Of a DNA stretch of 64,000 nt, positions 62,151-64,000 are shown one piece after another (position 1 is the stretch's first letter; each line of letters starts with the position of its first letter). The stretch is from Parus major (Eukaryota > Chordata > Aves > Passeriformes > Paridae): contig NC_031771.1 in NCBI RefSeq assembly GCF_001522545.3, positions 1,040,213 to 1,104,212 on the forward strand, given 5' to 3'. The notes beneath the pieces are model-generated. The model was given only the letters and a program-made list of their open reading frames with translations. It did no database searches and was not told the DNA's origin. The position numbers and the translations under genes were made by a program.

Positions 62151-62976
62151 AGCACCATCCCTCCAGCAGCAGCAGAACAAGCGCAGCGAGTCAGGGAGAG
62201 CATCATGAACCTCCCCGGGTGCGGGAGGGAGCCAGCCCCAAAGCCGGCCCGCGGCTGCTGGGGAAGAGAAGCTGCAGCGGTAGAGGAGTCCGGAGCATCG
62301 CCGTGGAAGGAGCCCGCCGGGGCTCCGAGCATCCCCGCTAGCCCCGCGGCGGCCCCGCTAGATGGCGGTGCCCACCCGCCTCTGCCGCCCCCGGCATCCC
62401 CGCAGCCCGCCCGCATCCCCCGGAGCCCCGTCGCAGCATCCCGGGGAACCCTCAAAAAAGGGACGCGCAGGGGTGGCACCGCTTTTAAGGGAAATCCACG
62501 GGATAATCAGCGTCTCACCCCCGCGGTTAGCGGCAGCAGGTGAAGCTATGCGTGTTCCTGAGGCAGGGAACGGGAGCAGGGGGGCCGCTTCGGCTCCTGC
62601 CGTGGCTTGGGGGTTTTTGGTGCCGCGCCGAGACGGCGAGTGACACGAGCGGGAAGCTGGACTGTCCGTGGCAGGGATGTTCCTAGGTTGTCGGACGTGA
62701 AGCCCCGAGCCCTTCCCCGGGAAGGCTTTGCAGCAGGGCCGGGTACTCCGTGCAAACCCCAAACCTCACGGCGGCGGGGGCCGGTGGCACCTGGACCCCA
62801 TTTACGCGACGCTCCGGGGCTCTCACGCTCCGCCGTGGGCTCCGGCCTCGCACAGCTCCGGCTCTGGGATATTCTCCCTGCCAGTGACCTGCTGAGGCAC
62901 GCACAGCCTCGGTGCCAGGGGGACGGCAGCCCCTGCATGGAAATGGGTTTCCTGCACATCGCCGGGCTGCTCTGTC

Positions 62977-63027
62977 CCCCAGTGCCCCCCAGTGTCCCCC
63001 AGTGCCCCCCAGTGTCCCCTGTGCCCC
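62977..63027. repeat. CCCCCAGTG tandem array
   Basis: Five or so imperfect units of about 10 bp, alternating CCAGTG and CCAGTGT forms. Confidence 0.85.
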
Positions 63028-63359
63028 CCAAAGCTCGCGGGGCTGACACCAAACGCACCCTCCGCAGGTGGCTCCCTTCGGAGCGGGCTGTATCCCCCTC
63101 GTCTGGGCCCTCGCGTGTGTCCCTGGCGGGGATGCCACCACCCCGGTAACGCGCCCGGACACAGGGACCCCACCCTGGCCCTTTCGAGCTCGCCCCGCCC
63201 TAAGACACTGCGGGCCGGGGGCTTCCCTGGATCCTCTCGGCCCGGACAACCTTCGGGAAACTTCCGTGGCTGAGCCCCCCCGGTGGCGGGCAGCAGCGAT
63301 AGCCCTGGCAAGGGTGGGGGGCAACGCGGGCTCCGGGAAGAGGTGAGGTGGGAGAACAC

Positions 63360-63500
63360 CAAAACACAGGCAGAAAGAAAAAGAAAGAGCGGCAAAAAGA
63401 AAGGCAACAAGAAAGAGAAAGGCGAAATGAAAGGAATTAAAGGCAACCCAAAACACGAAGGGAAGAGGAAAGGAAGGGAAAGACAGGACGGAGAGAGATA
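63360..63500. repeat. Degenerate GAAA-type purine tract
   Basis: Nearly all A and G for about 140 bp on the plus strand. Confidence 0.85.
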
Positions 63501-63743
63501 AAGGCTGAATAAAATGCCGGACAGAAGCAAAGATGCGCAGAGGAAAGACGGACAGATGTCGGAGGGGCCGAGGGAAGGCGGGCGAGCAGGGAAGGAGAGC
63601 GCCGGGAAGAGGCGGCGGGCTCGATCCGCCCTTCCCTGCGGCCCGGTGTGACCGGGGCCCCGCTGCCGCCGCGCACTCGAGGGGCCACCCCTTCGCCACC
63701 GCCCGTTCCCCCGCATCGATTAACGTCCAGGTGCTTTGAAGAA

Positions 63744-63759
63744 AATAAAGTCATTTATT
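63744..63759. terminator. Palindromic double poly(A) signal
   Basis: AATAAAGTCATTTATT carries AATAAA on each strand, four bases apart. A second plus-strand AATAAA follows at 63799-63804. It could end convergent transcripts. No gene was identified on either side. Confidence 0.4.
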
Positions 63760-63806
63760 GTCAAAGCATCCAACATACCCGGATAAACTATAAAGTTTAA
63801 TAAATC

Positions 63807-63864
63807 TTTTTTTTTTTTTTTTTTCCAGAGGGGCGACGAAAAAAAAAAAAAAAGAAAAAAAAAG
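63807..63864. repeat. Poly(T)/poly(A) inverted pair
   Basis: About 18 T (63807-63824), a 14-base GC-rich spacer, then about 16 A and a further nine A. The two arms are complementary and could fold into a hairpin. Confidence 0.9.
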
Positions 63865-64000
63865 ACAAACCCAAACGGGAAAGGGAAGGTAACACGGAAC
63901 TACCGAGACTCCATTCCACGGGCACCAGTGACACTCGGGGGAAAGGGGCGCGGGCGGCGGGGCCGGACGGGGGTAGCGCCCGGTGCATGCAGGACCCCGG

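Larger units (their letters stand above)
62200..63740. other. GC-rich, CpG-dense block
   Basis: Long open frames occur in several frames on both strands, a composition effect; none resembles a known protein. It could be a CpG island for a gene beyond the window. A short CCCCCAGTG tandem array lies at 62977-63027, and a purine-only stretch at 63360-63500. Confidence 0.5.

Noticed and set aside
62683..63716. Two overlapping minus-strand open frames of about 300-340 codons
   Set aside because: Both run through purine/pyrimidine tracts and a tandem array, give low-complexity translations, and overlap each other in different frames. They fit a GC-rich, stop-poor region.
57600..64000. PRDM8, the usual upstream neighbour of FGF5
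   Set aside because: No PR domain or zinc-finger coding sequence was found on either strand in the window.
1..64000. tRNA, rRNA or CRISPR
   Set aside because: No tRNA B-box-like arm (GGTTCRANTCC) in a cloverleaf context, no rRNA segments, and no regularly spaced repeats.

Overview
This window is vertebrate nuclear DNA, most likely from a bird. It encodes the fibroblast growth factor FGF5 as three exons on the minus strand. It also carries the 3' end of a CR1 LINE with the octamer-like ATTCTATG tail that is typical of birds and other archosaurs, and it has compact introns and sharp CpG islands. A crocodilian or turtle source is possible but less likely. There is one 100-base run of N (45234-45333), which looks like a placeholder for an assembly gap.

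Layout on the minus strand, from high to low coordinates. (1) 57.6-64 kb is mostly non-coding sequence upstream of FGF5, ending in a GC-rich block (62.2-63.7 kb), a palindromic double poly(A) signal and a poly(T)/poly(A) hairpin. (2) 49.7-57.2 kb is FGF5: TATA box, exon 1 (57064-56788), exon 2 (54579-54476), exon 3 (51443-51102) and several AATAAA signals. The predicted protein is 240 residues. (3) 40.6-48.4 kb is a complex block. A CpG-island promoter drives a first coding exon (41645-41581) and a second (41116-40954) of a gene I cannot name. A tandem duplicate of this 5' region follows at higher coordinates (about 42.43-48.35 kb). The duplicate keeps a 163-bp copy of exon 2 with both splice sites but with in-frame stops. 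A probable endogenous-retrovirus remnant, a second CpG island and the CR1 lie inside it. (4) 1-40.6 kb is mainly non-coding and would be intron of the unnamed gene. I found a scattered set of short candidate exons with good splice signals on the minus strand; these are predictions, not established exons.

In mammals FGF5 is followed downstream by CFAP299 and then BMP3. The unnamed gene occupies the position and orientation expected for CFAP299, but its first two exons do not resemble the CFAP299 protein as I know it, so I leave it unnamed. No PRDM8 coding sequence (the usual upstream neighbour of FGF5) was recognised. No tRNA, rRNA or CRISPR was seen. The most unusual finding is the tandem duplication, with its equal-length pseudo-exon and its two 21-bp minisatellites that share a core.
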